A stretch of DNA of 28,557 nt from Bacteroidales bacterium. GTDB taxonomy: Bacteria; Bacteroidota; Bacteroidia; Bacteroidales; P3. The translations under genes and the position numbers were made by a program. The DNA is taken from the NCBI GenBank assembly GCA_012837565.1, contig DUQY01000182.1:1-28557 (forward strand). Reading direction: 5' to 3'. The notes under the pieces were generated by a model. That model was not told where the DNA came from, did not search any database, and worked only from the letters and a program-made list of their open reading frames with translations. This document shows, in pieces, positions 1-6,311 of the stretch (its first letter is position 1; the number at the start of each line of letters is the position of its first letter).

Positions 1-116
1 TCTCATATTTCTTGTATAATTAAAATTTATCCTTTATTGGTTATTATCTAAAACTAGACATTATATTATGCAAAAATATTAATAATTTGTGATACTTTAT
101 GCATTTACAATGAAAT

Positions 117-1046
117 TTAATTCATTTTTGTTCTTTTTATGATATATGGGAGGAGAATCTTATCAACTCCTTCATTTATATTTGCATCAACAAAATCTAT
201 TCTTATATTCTCACAAGAGTCTTTTATAGTTTTGATTTTCTGATTTATTGCCTTTTTATAAACTTCTCTAAGGTCTTGAGGGTTTAACTTGATTTCTTCC
301 GAGGTTTCAATATCTATAAGACGATAAGGAACATTTTTGTAGTCAAAGTCTATTTCTTTACTCTTATCATTAACATGAAAAAGAATCACCTCATGCTTAC
401 AGTGTTTTAGGTGTTGAAGAGAAGATATTATCTCATTTTGGTCATCTTGTGACGAAAGTAAGTCAGTGAAAATTATTATTAAAGAGCGTCGATGAATTTG
501 TTCTGCAAGCTGATGTAGAATTGGAGAAATGTTTGTTTGTGCCTTTTTTTCTTTGTCTTTTGGTCTAATAAGGTCTTCAAGAAGATTAAAGATGTATCTC
601 TTATGTCCAAAATTTGACTTAATATCGGTTATTAAATCAATTTTATCAGAAACAAGGCTTATTCCAAAGGCGTCTCTCTGACGAGAAAGCATTTGAATTA
701 TGGCTCCGGCTGCATAAGCGGAGAAGGTGATTTTGTTTGGGCTTGCAAAAGAGTTCTCCTTTTGGATTGGGAAAAACATTGAAGAGGAATTATCTAATAC
801 TAATACGCATCGAAGATTGGTTTCCTCTTCATATTTTTTTACAAAAAACTTATCTGTTCTTCCGTAAAGTTTCCAGTCTATGTTTTTGATTGATTCGCCT
901 GAATTATAGAGTCTATGCTCTGCAAATTCAACCGAAAACCCATGGAATGGACTTTTGTGTAAGCCTGTAATGAACCCTTCAACAATTTGATTGGTTACAA
1001 ACTCAATTGAATTATATCCGATTATATTTTCTATTTTATCGGACAT
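117..1046 (-). CDS. DUF58 domain protein (VWA-like, MoxR-associated type)
   Basis: A 309-residue soluble protein of the DUF58 family. The family signature lies in residues 35-80: a GFSVEFAEHRLYNSGE stretch followed by IDWKLYGRTDKFFVKKYEEE. The VWA-like core follows, with a DxSxS metal-site motif at residues 85-89 (DNSSS). No signal peptide or membrane segment is visible. DUF58 proteins usually accompany MoxR AAA ATPases and Bat/VWA membrane proteins and are thought to act in envelope or stress functions, but the biochemical role is not established. No moxR or bat gene is in view, and the 116 bases beyond its 3' end hold no gene. It lies 7 bp downstream of trxA and is probably co-transcribed with it. 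The family call is firm; a specific function cannot be given. Confidence 0.88.
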   Translation of the reverse strand: MSDKIENIIGYNSIEFVTNQIVEGFITGLHKSPFHGFSVEFAEHRLYNSGESIKNIDWKLYGRTDKFFVKKYEEETNLRCVLVLDNSSSMFFPIQKENSFASPNKITFSAYAAGAIIQMLSRQRDAFGISLVSDKIDLITDIKSNFGHKRYIFNLLEDLIRPKDKEKKAQTNISPILHQLAEQIHRRSLIIIFTDLLSSQDDQNEIISSLQHLKHCKHEVILFHVNDKSKEIDFDYKNVPYRLIDIETSEEIKLNPQDLREVYKKAINQKIKTIKDSCENIRIDFVDANINEGVDKILLPYIIKRTKMN

Positions 1047-1053
1047 ATTAGTA

Positions 1054-1371
1054 TTATAGATTTTTTTCTATAATATCTACGAACTTAGATTTAGATTGAG
1101 CTCCAACAAGTTTGTCAACCACTTCACCATTCTTTAAGAATAGTATTGTTGGAATATTGCGAATTGAAAATTGAGACGTGATATCATTTGATTCATCAAC
1201 GTTCACCTTTCCAATAACAACTCTTCCATCATATTCTACTGATAACTCATCAATAATAGGAGTTATCTGACGACAAGGCCCGCACCATTGTGCCCAAAAA
1301 TCTAAAACAACTAGTTTTTCTGATTGTTTTACAACACTTTCAAATGTTGCATCTGTAACTTCTAATGCCAT
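1054..1371 (-). CDS. trxA: thioredoxin
   Basis: A 105-residue cytoplasmic thioredoxin, the usual length for a single-domain TrxA. The redox centre WCGPC is at residues 29-33, preceded by VVLDFWAQ. The cis-Pro region is the NIPTILFLKNGE segment near residues 72-83. It would reduce protein disulfides using electrons from thioredoxin reductase, which is not in this window. The ATG at 1369-1371 fits the family N-terminus and sits about 30 bp after a TATGTTTG -7 box. The DUF58 gene follows 7 bp downstream in the same direction, so the pair is likely one transcript. It is divergent from butyrate kinase. Confidence 0.96.
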   Translation of the reverse strand: MALEVTDATFESVVKQSEKLVVLDFWAQWCGPCRQITPIIDELSVEYDGRVVIGKVNVDESNDITSQFSIRNIPTILFLKNGEVVDKLVGAQSKSKFVDIIEKNL

Positions 1372-1399
1372 ATTACTATGTTTTTAATATAATGAAGTG

Positions 1400-1407
1400 C
1401 AAACATA
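1400..1407 (-). promoter_or_regulatory. -7 box for trxA-DUF58
   Basis: On the minus strand this reads TATGTTTG, matching the Bacteroidetes TAnnTTTG -7 element. It lies about 29 bp upstream of the trxA ATG. No good TTTG box is seen at the usual upstream distance, so this is a partial match. Confidence 0.6.
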
Positions 1408-1449
1408 ATACAATTTATCGATATATAATCGACATAAAGGGAAAATAAA

Positions 1450-1481
1450 TTTGTGTAATCTCAAAAATGGCTGTAATTTTG
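1450..1481 (+). promoter_or_regulatory. Bacteroidetes promoter for butyrate kinase
   Basis: TTTG at 1450-1453, a 20-bp spacer, then TAATTTTG at 1474-1481. This is a full match to the Bacteroidetes TTTG-N19/20-TAnnTTTG promoter. It overlaps the more upstream possible ATG at 1467, which would therefore not be transcribed, and so supports translation start at 1527. Confidence 0.75.
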
Positions 1482-1526
1482 TTTCTTAATTATTTGATTA
1501 TTCAACATAAAAGCAAAAAAAATATA

Positions 1527-2606
1527 ATGGAAAAAACAAACCTAATCCTTGCTATTAATCCTGGATCTACATCTACAAAGATTGCAGTGTATAATGGTGC
1601 AGAGCAAATGTTTCTGAAAAATATCAAGCATTCATCAGAAGAATTAGCACCTTTCGAACACATAGCTGACCAATATGAATTCAGAAAAGAATTAATTCTT
1701 AAAGAAATAAATATGGCTGAATTCAATCTTCAAGAATTTAAAGTTATTATTGGAAGAGGAGGATTGGTTAAACCTGTTGCCTCAGGAGTTCTTGAAATTA
1801 ACGAAGAAATGTTGGAGGATCTTCGCATAGGAAGAGAAGGTCAACATGCATCAAATCTTGGAGGACTAATTGCTTATGATATTGCAAATGGTATTCCCGG
1901 AGCAAGGGCAGTTATTGCAGACCCTGTTGTAGTTGATGAGTTTTGTGATTTTGCAAGAATAAGCGGTCATCCACTTATGCCTCGCAGATCTATTTTCCAC
2001 GCACTAAACCAAAAAGCAATTGCTCGTAGGTATGCAAAGGAAGTTAATAAGACATACGAGGAGTTAAACCTTATTGGAGTTCACCTAGGTGGAGGAATAA
2101 GTGTTGCTGCTCACCATAAAGGAAAAGTAATTGATGTTAACCAAGCTCTTGATGGAGATGGTCCTTTTTCACCAGAGAGATCAGGAACTTTACCTGTTAA
2201 CGAGATAATAAAGATATGTTTTTCTGGAAAACATACTGAACAAGAAATCAAGAAAATGGTTGTTGGTAATGGAGGATATGTTGCATACCTTGGAACAAAC
2301 GATGCTTACCAAGTTGAATGTAAGGCTAAAGAAGGAGATAAGAATTTTGAATTTATTCAAGAAGCTATGGCTTATCAGGTTTCAAAAGAAATTGGAGCTA
2401 TGTCAACTGTTCTTAAGGGAGAGGTTGATGCAATATTCTTAACTGGTGGAATTGCTTACAGCAAAACCTTTGTTGAATTAATTACAGATAGAGTAAAATC
2501 TATTGCTCCTGTACATGCATATCCAGGAGAGGACGAAATGGGTGCTTTAGCTCAAAATGCCCTAATGTTGATTAATGGAGAAATTGAAGCAACAAAATAC
2601 GAATAA
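1527..2606 (+). CDS. buk: butyrate kinase (acetokinase family)
   Basis: A 359-residue acyl kinase of the acetate/butyrate kinase (ASKHA) family. It would interconvert butyryl-phosphate and butyrate with ATP/ADP. The N-terminal phosphate-binding motif LAINPGSTSTK is at residues 8-18. The family segments PRRSIFHALNQKA and GVHLGGGISVAAHHKGKV follow, with a GDGPFSPERSGTLP stretch typical of Buk. The reading frame extends upstream to 1467, but that ATG lies inside the promoter, and the residues before MEKTNLILAINPGS look non-conserved, so 1527 is chosen. Phosphotransbutyrylase (ptb), its usual partner, is not adjacent; the gene stands alone between its own promoter and terminator. It could instead act on branched-chain acyl phosphates such as isobutyryl- or isovaleryl-phosphate. 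Confidence 0.9.
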   Translation: MEKTNLILAINPGSTSTKIAVYNGAEQMFLKNIKHSSEELAPFEHIADQYEFRKELILKEINMAEFNLQEFKVIIGRGGLVKPVASGVLEINEEMLEDLRIGREGQHASNLGGLIAYDIANGIPGARAVIADPVVVDEFCDFARISGHPLMPRRSIFHALNQKAIARRYAKEVNKTYEELNLIGVHLGGGISVAAHHKGKVIDVNQALDGDGPFSPERSGTLPVNEIIKICFSGKHTEQEIKKMVVGNGGYVAYLGTNDAYQVECKAKEGDKNFEFIQEAMAYQVSKEIGAMSTVLKGEVDAIFLTGGIAYSKTFVELITDRVKSIAPVHAYPGEDEMGALAQNALMLINGEIEATKYE

Positions 2607-2650
2607 CACCATATAAATATATGTAGGCATTTTGCCTTAATTACAAAACT

Positions 2651-2686
2651 AAGAGGGTGCATAAACTATTATACTCCCTCTTTTTT
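2651..2686 (+). terminator. terminator after butyrate kinase
   Basis: AAGAGGG at 2651-2657 pairs with CCCTCTT at 2676-2682 and runs into six to seven T residues. The loop is 18 nt. It is placed 45 bp after the buk stop and reads as a rho-independent terminator. Confidence 0.65.
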
Positions 2687-2780
2687 CATTTCTTATTTTC
2701 TAATAAAAGAATACAAAGACCTTATAAATATTCAGTTAACAAAGACAGCTTTAAATTATTGTTGAATAATAACATTAAAA

Positions 2781-2812
2781 TTTGTGAGATAATAAAATTT
2801 GTTATACTTTTG
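2781..2812 (+). promoter_or_regulatory. promoter for tRNA-Phe
   Basis: TTTG at 2781-2784, a 20-bp spacer, and TACTTTTG at 2805-2812. This full Bacteroidetes promoter ends 16 bp before the mature tRNA 5' end, giving a very short 5' leader for RNase P to remove. Confidence 0.75.
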
Positions 2813-2828
2813 CAACCTCTTTACGAAT

Positions 2829-2901
<73 letters not shown>

Positions 2902-2905
2902 CTCC

Positions 2906-2943
2906 AAAAAAGCTGAAACAAATTAATGTTTCAGCTTTTTTTT
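2906..2943 (+). terminator. terminator after tRNA-Phe
   Basis: AGCTGAAAC at 2911-2919 pairs perfectly with GTTTCAGCT at 2929-2937, flanked by an A run on the left and a T run of about nine on the right. This is a classical intrinsic terminator. Confidence 0.85.
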
Positions 2944-3042
2944 ATTTTCAAGATCCTAAGCTATGCCAACATACTTAGGTATGTTATAGAAATAAAAATG
3001 AAATTAAAAATTAAAAAAATTAGGTGGTAATAAATATTAGTG

Positions 3043-3050
3043 TATCTTTG
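3043..3050 (+). promoter_or_regulatory. -7 box for RRM protein gene
   Basis: TATCTTTG, a strong match to the Bacteroidetes -7 element and followed by the common CA. It lies 123 bp before the RRM gene ATG, implying a long 5' untranslated region of about 115 nt that contains a large stem. Confidence 0.65.
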
Positions 3051-3067
3051 CAATGTTTTTGAGATGA

Positions 3068-3144
3068 AAAATCTTTTAAAACGGTTTTATTCGCTACTAT
3101 TTAATTATTGAAGTTAGTTTATTCGTTTTAAGAAAAAAGATTTT
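3068..3144 (+). ncRNA. structured 5' leader of the RRM gene (candidate cis-regulator)
   Basis: The untranslated leader can close into one long stem. AAAATCTT (3068-3075) pairs with AAGATTTT (3137-3144), then TTAAAACG (3076-3083) pairs with CGTTTTAA (3124-3131). That is 16 pairs, interrupted only by a five-base bulge (GAAAA, 3132-3136) on the 3' side, around a 40-nt loop. The left arm begins roughly ten bases after the predicted transcript start, and the right arm ends 29 nt before the ATG. The structure is seen directly. A role in autoregulation or temperature response is inference from its position before an RNA-binding protein gene. Confidence 0.5.
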
Positions 3145-3173
3145 CCCTCATTTTATTATTTAATTTATTTTAT

Positions 3174-3497
3174 ATGAACATTTTTGTTTCAAACTTAAGT
3201 TACGCTATCAATGATGATGACTTAAGACAAGCGTTTGAAGAATACGGTGAAGTTTCTTCAGCAAAAGTTATTACTGACAAATTTACTGGCCGTTCAAGAG
3301 GTTTTGGATTTGTTGAAATGTCTGATGAACACGGACAAAAAGCAATTGAAGAACTTAACGGAGCTTCTTTTGATAAGAAAGTTATCTCTGTTGCAGTAGC
3401 TCGTCCTCGTGAGGATAGAGGTGATAGCAACCGTGGTGGCGGTGGTTTCAACAGAGACCAAAGAGGTAGAAGTAATTATAATAGCGATCGTTATTAG
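3174..3497 (+). CDS. RRM RNA-binding protein with Gly/Arg-rich tail
   Basis: A 107-residue single-RRM protein. RNP2 is IFVSNL at residues 3-8 and RNP1 is RGFGFVEM at 42-49. After the RRM (about residues 1-78) comes a short, disordered tail rich in Gly, Arg, Asn and Asp. It should bind single-stranded RNA in the cytoplasm. Small RRM proteins of this type are common in Bacteroidetes and cyanobacteria; in Bacteroides they have been linked to global RNA regulation. It is a single-gene unit with its own promoter, a long structured leader and a terminator. Codon choice is regular, as expected of a well-expressed gene. The family call is firm, but the RNA targets are unknown. Confidence 0.93.
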   Translation: MNIFVSNLSYAINDDDLRQAFEEYGEVSSAKVITDKFTGRSRGFGFVEMSDEHGQKAIEELNGASFDKKVISVAVARPREDRGDSNRGGGGFNRDQRGRSNYNSDRY

Positions 3498-3513
3498 TAT
3501 ATACTATATCATT

Positions 3514-3558
3514 AAAAGGAGACTTACCTTGATTTATTTCTTGGTAAGTCTTTTTTTT
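3514..3558 (+). terminator. terminator after RRM gene
   Basis: AGACTTACC (3520-3528) pairs with GGTAAGTCT (3543-3551), followed by T residues to 3558. The A-rich left flank can extend pairing with the T tract. It ends just before the next gene's -7 box. Confidence 0.85.
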
Positions 3559-3574
3559 ATCCTAGAATTTTTAG

Positions 3575-3582
3575 TAATTTTG
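3575..3582 (+). promoter_or_regulatory. -7 box for OmpH-like gene
   Basis: TAATTTTG followed by CA, 31 bp before the ATG at 3614. The position of the upstream box is occupied by the T tract of the preceding terminator, so a TTTG -33 box is not clear. Confidence 0.55.
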
Positions 3583-3613
3583 CATCATCATAATCTTTTA
3601 ACAAAATAACAAT

Positions 3614-4333
3614 ATGGATAATCAAGAATTAGACAACAACAATATTGAAGAGAAAATAGTATATAGCAATACTATTGAAGAAGAACCTAAAGATATTAGC
3701 CTTTCATCTGAGAAGAAAAAGAAATCTCCTCTTCTAATAACTTTTGGTGTTTTGTCTATATTGTCTTTTGTTGGTGTTATAGTTTTGTTATGTCTGTTTT
3801 TCTGCGGAGATAATAAAAGTAATAATGTATTAGTAACTCCAAAACCTGTTCAAACAGGAGAGTTAAGAATTGCTTATGTTAATACCGATTCAATTCTAAC
3901 TAATTACGATTATGCTAAAGATTTGGAGGCAAACTTAACTACTTATCAATCCTCACTAGAAGCTAATTACCAAGCTCAAGGTAAAAAACTTCAAACCGAT
4001 TATGAAAATTACTTGAAAACAGGGGATAAACTTACTTTAACGGAGCAAAAAAAGAAAGAAGAAGACTTAACTCGTCGCCAACAAGAGTTTCCAATGGTTC
4101 AACAAAAAATGATGGCTCAATTACAGGAGCGTCAATTTGAGGATAACAAGAAACTCCTTAATGCAGTTTACGCATTCATTAATGATTATAATGCAAAGAA
4201 TCAGAAATTCAATATAATTCTAAGCAGGTCTTATATTTCAAGTACCGTTCTTTATGCTGATGATGCTTTTGATATTACTGATGAAATAATAAAAGGATTA
4301 AACCAAGAATATAAAAACGTTAAGGGCAAATAA
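3614..4333 (+). CDS. OmpH/Skp-family periplasmic chaperone, membrane-anchored
   Basis: A 239-residue protein. Residues 1-38 are acidic and end in a KKKK cluster. Residues 39-64 form one hydrophobic segment, which acts as an uncleaved signal-anchor. The remainder is an OmpH/Skp-like domain that begins with the family start (RIAYVNTDSILTNYDY, about residues 85-100) and continues as a long Gln/Lys/Glu-rich coiled coil. Skp proteins hold unfolded outer-membrane proteins in the periplasm on their way to the BAM complex. E. coli Skp is soluble with a cleaved signal; here the N-terminus would stay in the cytoplasm and the coil would face the periplasm. It converges on radC with a 9-bp gap and no visible terminator. 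BamA is not adjacent. Confidence 0.8.
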   Translation: MDNQELDNNNIEEKIVYSNTIEEEPKDISLSSEKKKKSPLLITFGVLSILSFVGVIVLLCLFFCGDNKSNNVLVTPKPVQTGELRIAYVNTDSILTNYDYAKDLEANLTTYQSSLEANYQAQGKKLQTDYENYLKTGDKLTLTEQKKKEEDLTRRQQEFPMVQQKMMAQLQERQFEDNKKLLNAVYAFINDYNAKNQKFNIILSRSYISSTVLYADDAFDITDEIIKGLNQEYKNVKGK

Positions 4334-4342
4334 TAACATCCC

Positions 4343-5047
4343 TCAACTCATAATGTTTTTCTCGACAAAAGAATAATACTCTCCTTTTTTACCAAATATT
4401 ACATGGTCTAAAACACTTATTGAAAGAATTTTCCCCGCTTTTGTAATTCTTTCTGTAATTGCTCTATCACTTTCACTTGGGATTATATTTCCTGAGGGGT
4501 GATTGTGTGCAAGAATGATTTTTGATGAATTGTTCTCAAGACATATCTTAAATAACTTCTTTAAATCGACACTTGTTTCCGACCAGCCTCCTTCACTTAT
4601 ACAATCTTTCCTTATAAATTTCTGAGAGTTGCTCAAAAGAATTATCCAAAAGGTTTCGTGTTGTAAATCTGCAATATCAGAAAACAATAGATTATAAACT
4701 TGCCTTGGCTCCTTAATAAAAACAATATCGTCTTTAGGGACATCCCTCCTATTTCCTAATTCTAAAGAGGCAACAATATTTATTGCTTTTGCCTCCCCTA
4801 TTCCCTTAAACTTATTCATTAAGTCTTTATAATTTAAAGAGGAAAGCTCATCGACATTATTATTAACAGAATTTAAAATTCTTTGTGCCAACTGAACTGC
4901 ACTTTCTTTCCTTGAGCCAGACCCAATAATAATGGCTAAAAGCTCAGCATTGGTAAGATTCTTTTTACCAATCTGCATTAGTTTTTCGCGTGGTCTATCT
5001 TCTTTAGCCCAATTCTTTATACTATAATATGTAGCTTCGTCTTCCAT
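4343..5047 (-). CDS. radC: RadC family JAB/JAMM protein
   Basis: A 234-residue RadC (UPF0758) protein. The N-terminal helix-hairpin-helix region lies about residues 30-100, with LTNAELLAIIIGSGS and the FKGIGEAKA hairpin. The C-terminal JAB domain carries the JAMM zinc motif HNHPSG at 181-186 with Asp194 (SESD) and a Glu near 131 (HETFW). Despite its name, a role in DNA repair is not established for the family, and the substrate is unknown. The frame extends upstream to 5128 with a hydrophobic, non-conserved run; the start at 5047 gives the conserved MEDEATYYSIKNWAKEDRPRE opening and follows a -7 box. It ends with TGA, the only intact gene here seen to do so. Confidence 0.92.
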   Translation of the reverse strand: MEDEATYYSIKNWAKEDRPREKLMQIGKKNLTNAELLAIIIGSGSRKESAVQLAQRILNSVNNNVDELSSLNYKDLMNKFKGIGEAKAINIVASLELGNRRDVPKDDIVFIKEPRQVYNLLFSDIADLQHETFWIILLSNSQKFIRKDCISEGGWSETSVDLKKLFKICLENNSSKIILAHNHPSGNIIPSESDRAITERITKAGKILSISVLDHVIFGKKGEYYSFVEKNIMS

Positions 5048-5068
5048 AAAATTAATATTATATTTGAG

Positions 5069-5076
5069 CAAAGATA
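5069..5076 (-). promoter_or_regulatory. -7 box for radC
   Basis: The minus strand reads TATCTTTG 21 bp before the radC ATG at 5047. This supports the shorter start, because the longer frame (to 5128) would begin upstream of the promoter. Confidence 0.65.
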
Positions 5077-5136
5077 GAAAAATAATAATAAATAATAGAT
5101 AAGAGAATAGAAAAATAGAAAAAAACATCTAAAGTA

Positions 5137-5166
5137 TTGTAAATAAAATAAAAGATTGTATCTTTG
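5137..5166 (+). promoter_or_regulatory. promoter for rplM-rpsI-rpsB-tsf
   Basis: TTG at 5137-5139, a 19-bp spacer, and TATCTTTG at 5159-5166. This strong Bacteroidetes promoter lies 186 bp before the rplM ATG, leaving a leader of about 180 nt. It is divergent from the radC promoter. Confidence 0.75.
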
Positions 5167-5172
5167 CAAGCC

Positions 5173-5352
5173 CTAAACATAGGTTACGCACAACTAATTA
5201 TCCAGTTACCAATATGTTTAGCGGAATGACTTTCATCGTTTTATAACATTCTGATTGCCCGTTGGAATAGAGATTAAAGCAATGAGTTAAGGTAGTATTT
5301 ACTCGAAAAACAGAGTAAAAATTAAGATGTTTTAAAAACATAAATTTAAAAA
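5173..5352 (+). ncRNA. structured leader of the rplM operon (candidate r-protein leader)
   Basis: Three hairpins are visible. The first is CTAAACATA (5173-5181) with TATGTTTAG (5213-5221), nine perfect pairs starting almost at the predicted transcript start; inside it GGTTAC (5182-5187) faces GTTACC (5205-5210) with one T-T mismatch, and AA (5211-5212) is bulged. The second is GGAATG (5223-5228) with CATTCT (5247-5252). The third is TTTACTC (5298-5304) with GAGTAAA (5313-5319), around an eight-base loop. None is followed by a T tract, so translational control is more likely than attenuation. Autogenous leaders before L13 operons are known in other phyla; that this one binds L13 or S9 is inference. 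Confidence 0.6.
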
Positions 5353-5808
5353 ATGAATACGTTAAGTTACAAAACCGTATCTGCGAACAAAGAAACCGTT
5401 CAAAAAGAATGGATCATCATAGATGCAGAAAATCAAATTTTGGGACGTTTAGCTACAAAAGTGGCGAATGTGTTAAGAGGCAAACATAAGCCATCCTTTA
5501 CTCCTCACGTTGACTGTGGAGATAATGTTATTATTATTAATGCTGAGAAAATACGCTTATCAGGAAATAAATTAACTGAAAAAGTCTATACTCGTCATAC
5601 TGGTCATCCAGGTGGACAAAGATTTACAACTCCAAAACAAGTATTGGCAACTCACCCTATTCGTGTAATAGAACACGCTGTTAAGGGTATGTTACCAAAA
5701 AACAAATTAGGAGCTGTTTTATACACAAATCTTTATGTTTATGCTGGAACTGTGCATCAACACGAAGCTCAACAACCAAAAGTAGTTAATTTAAATTCAA
5801 TCAGATAA
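5353..5808 (+). CDS. rplM: 50S ribosomal protein L13 (uL13)
   Basis: A 151-residue uL13, normal length for Bacteroidetes. Recognised by WIIIDAENQILGRLATKVANVL near residues 20-41, the GDNVIIINAEKIRLSGNKL core, and the YTRHTGHPGG stretch followed by the AVKGMLPKNKLG motif. It is an early-assembling protein of the large subunit. First gene of rplM-rpsI-rpsB-tsf, with rpsI only 4 bp downstream, a pairing conserved across bacteria. The ATG follows the structured leader directly, with an A-rich upstream and no Shine-Dalgarno, as is usual in this phylum. Confidence 0.98.
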   Translation: MNTLSYKTVSANKETVQKEWIIIDAENQILGRLATKVANVLRGKHKPSFTPHVDCGDNVIIINAEKIRLSGNKLTEKVYTRHTGHPGGQRFTTPKQVLATHPIRVIEHAVKGMLPKNKLGAVLYTNLYVYAGTVHQHEAQQPKVVNLNSIR

Positions 5809-5812
5809 TTTC

Positions 5813-6199
5813 ATGGAAGTAATAAACAAAATAGGAAGAAGAAAATCTGCTGTTGCTCGTATTTATATGACTGCAGGCAGTGGTAATATTACTATAAATG
5901 GGAGAGATTACATAGAATATTTCCCTACTCCAACATTACAATATGTTTGCCGCCAAGCATTTGAAACAGTAGGAGTTTTTGGACAATATGATGTTAAGGC
6001 TAACTTAGACGGTGGTGGAACTACTGGACAAGCAGAAGCTCTACGTATGGCGATAGCTCGTGCATTATGTGAAATTGATATTGAAAATCGCCCAGCATTA
6101 AAGGCGAAAGGTTTAGTTCGCAGAGACCCTCGTATGGTTGAAAGAAAGAAACCAGGACAAAAAGGCGCTCGTAAGAAATTCCAATTTAGCAAACGTTAA
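5813..6199 (+). CDS. rpsI: 30S ribosomal protein S9 (uS9)
   Basis: A 128-residue uS9. The N-terminal GRRKSAVARIYMTAGSG motif and the C-terminal basic tail ending KKFQFSKR are diagnostic; the final Arg contacts the P-site tRNA in known structures. The DGGGTTGQAEALRMAIARAL segment is the conserved core. It starts 4 bp after rplM and is surely co-transcribed with it. It is followed by a 112-bp gap with paired hairpins before rpsB, unusually wide for this operon. Confidence 0.98.
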   Translation: MEVINKIGRRKSAVARIYMTAGSGNITINGRDYIEYFPTPTLQYVCRQAFETVGVFGQYDVKANLDGGGTTGQAEALRMAIARALCEIDIENRPALKAKGLVRRDPRMVERKKPGQKGARKKFQFSKR

Positions 6200-6207
6200 A
6201 CGAATTA

Positions 6208-6271
6208 TTGGATTGCCGTTTAGTATCCAAATTGGTAAGATTTGGGTTTTTCCTCCAACTACTTGCCAATT
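6208..6271 (+). ncRNA. hairpin pair between rpsI and rpsB (candidate S2 control element)
   Basis: TTGGAT (6208-6213) pairs with ATCCAA (6225-6230), and AATTGGTAAG (6230-6239) pairs over ten bases, one of them T-G, with CTTGCCAATT (6262-6271). The loops are 11 and 22 nt. The stems abut at base 6230, so they stack or compete for it. The second is not followed by a T run; ATTAATTAAAGG comes next, and then the rpsB ATG 40 nt later. The likely role is translational control or mRNA processing between the S9 and S2 cistrons. The stems are seen; the function is inferred. Confidence 0.45.
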
Positions 6272-6311
6272 GAATTAATTAAAGGAATGTAAACAAAAAA
6301 ACAAAAACAAG

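Noticed and set aside
1467..1526. Upstream start for butyrate kinase
   Set aside because: The promoter -7 box lies at 1474-1481, inside this extension, and the extra residues are not family-like.
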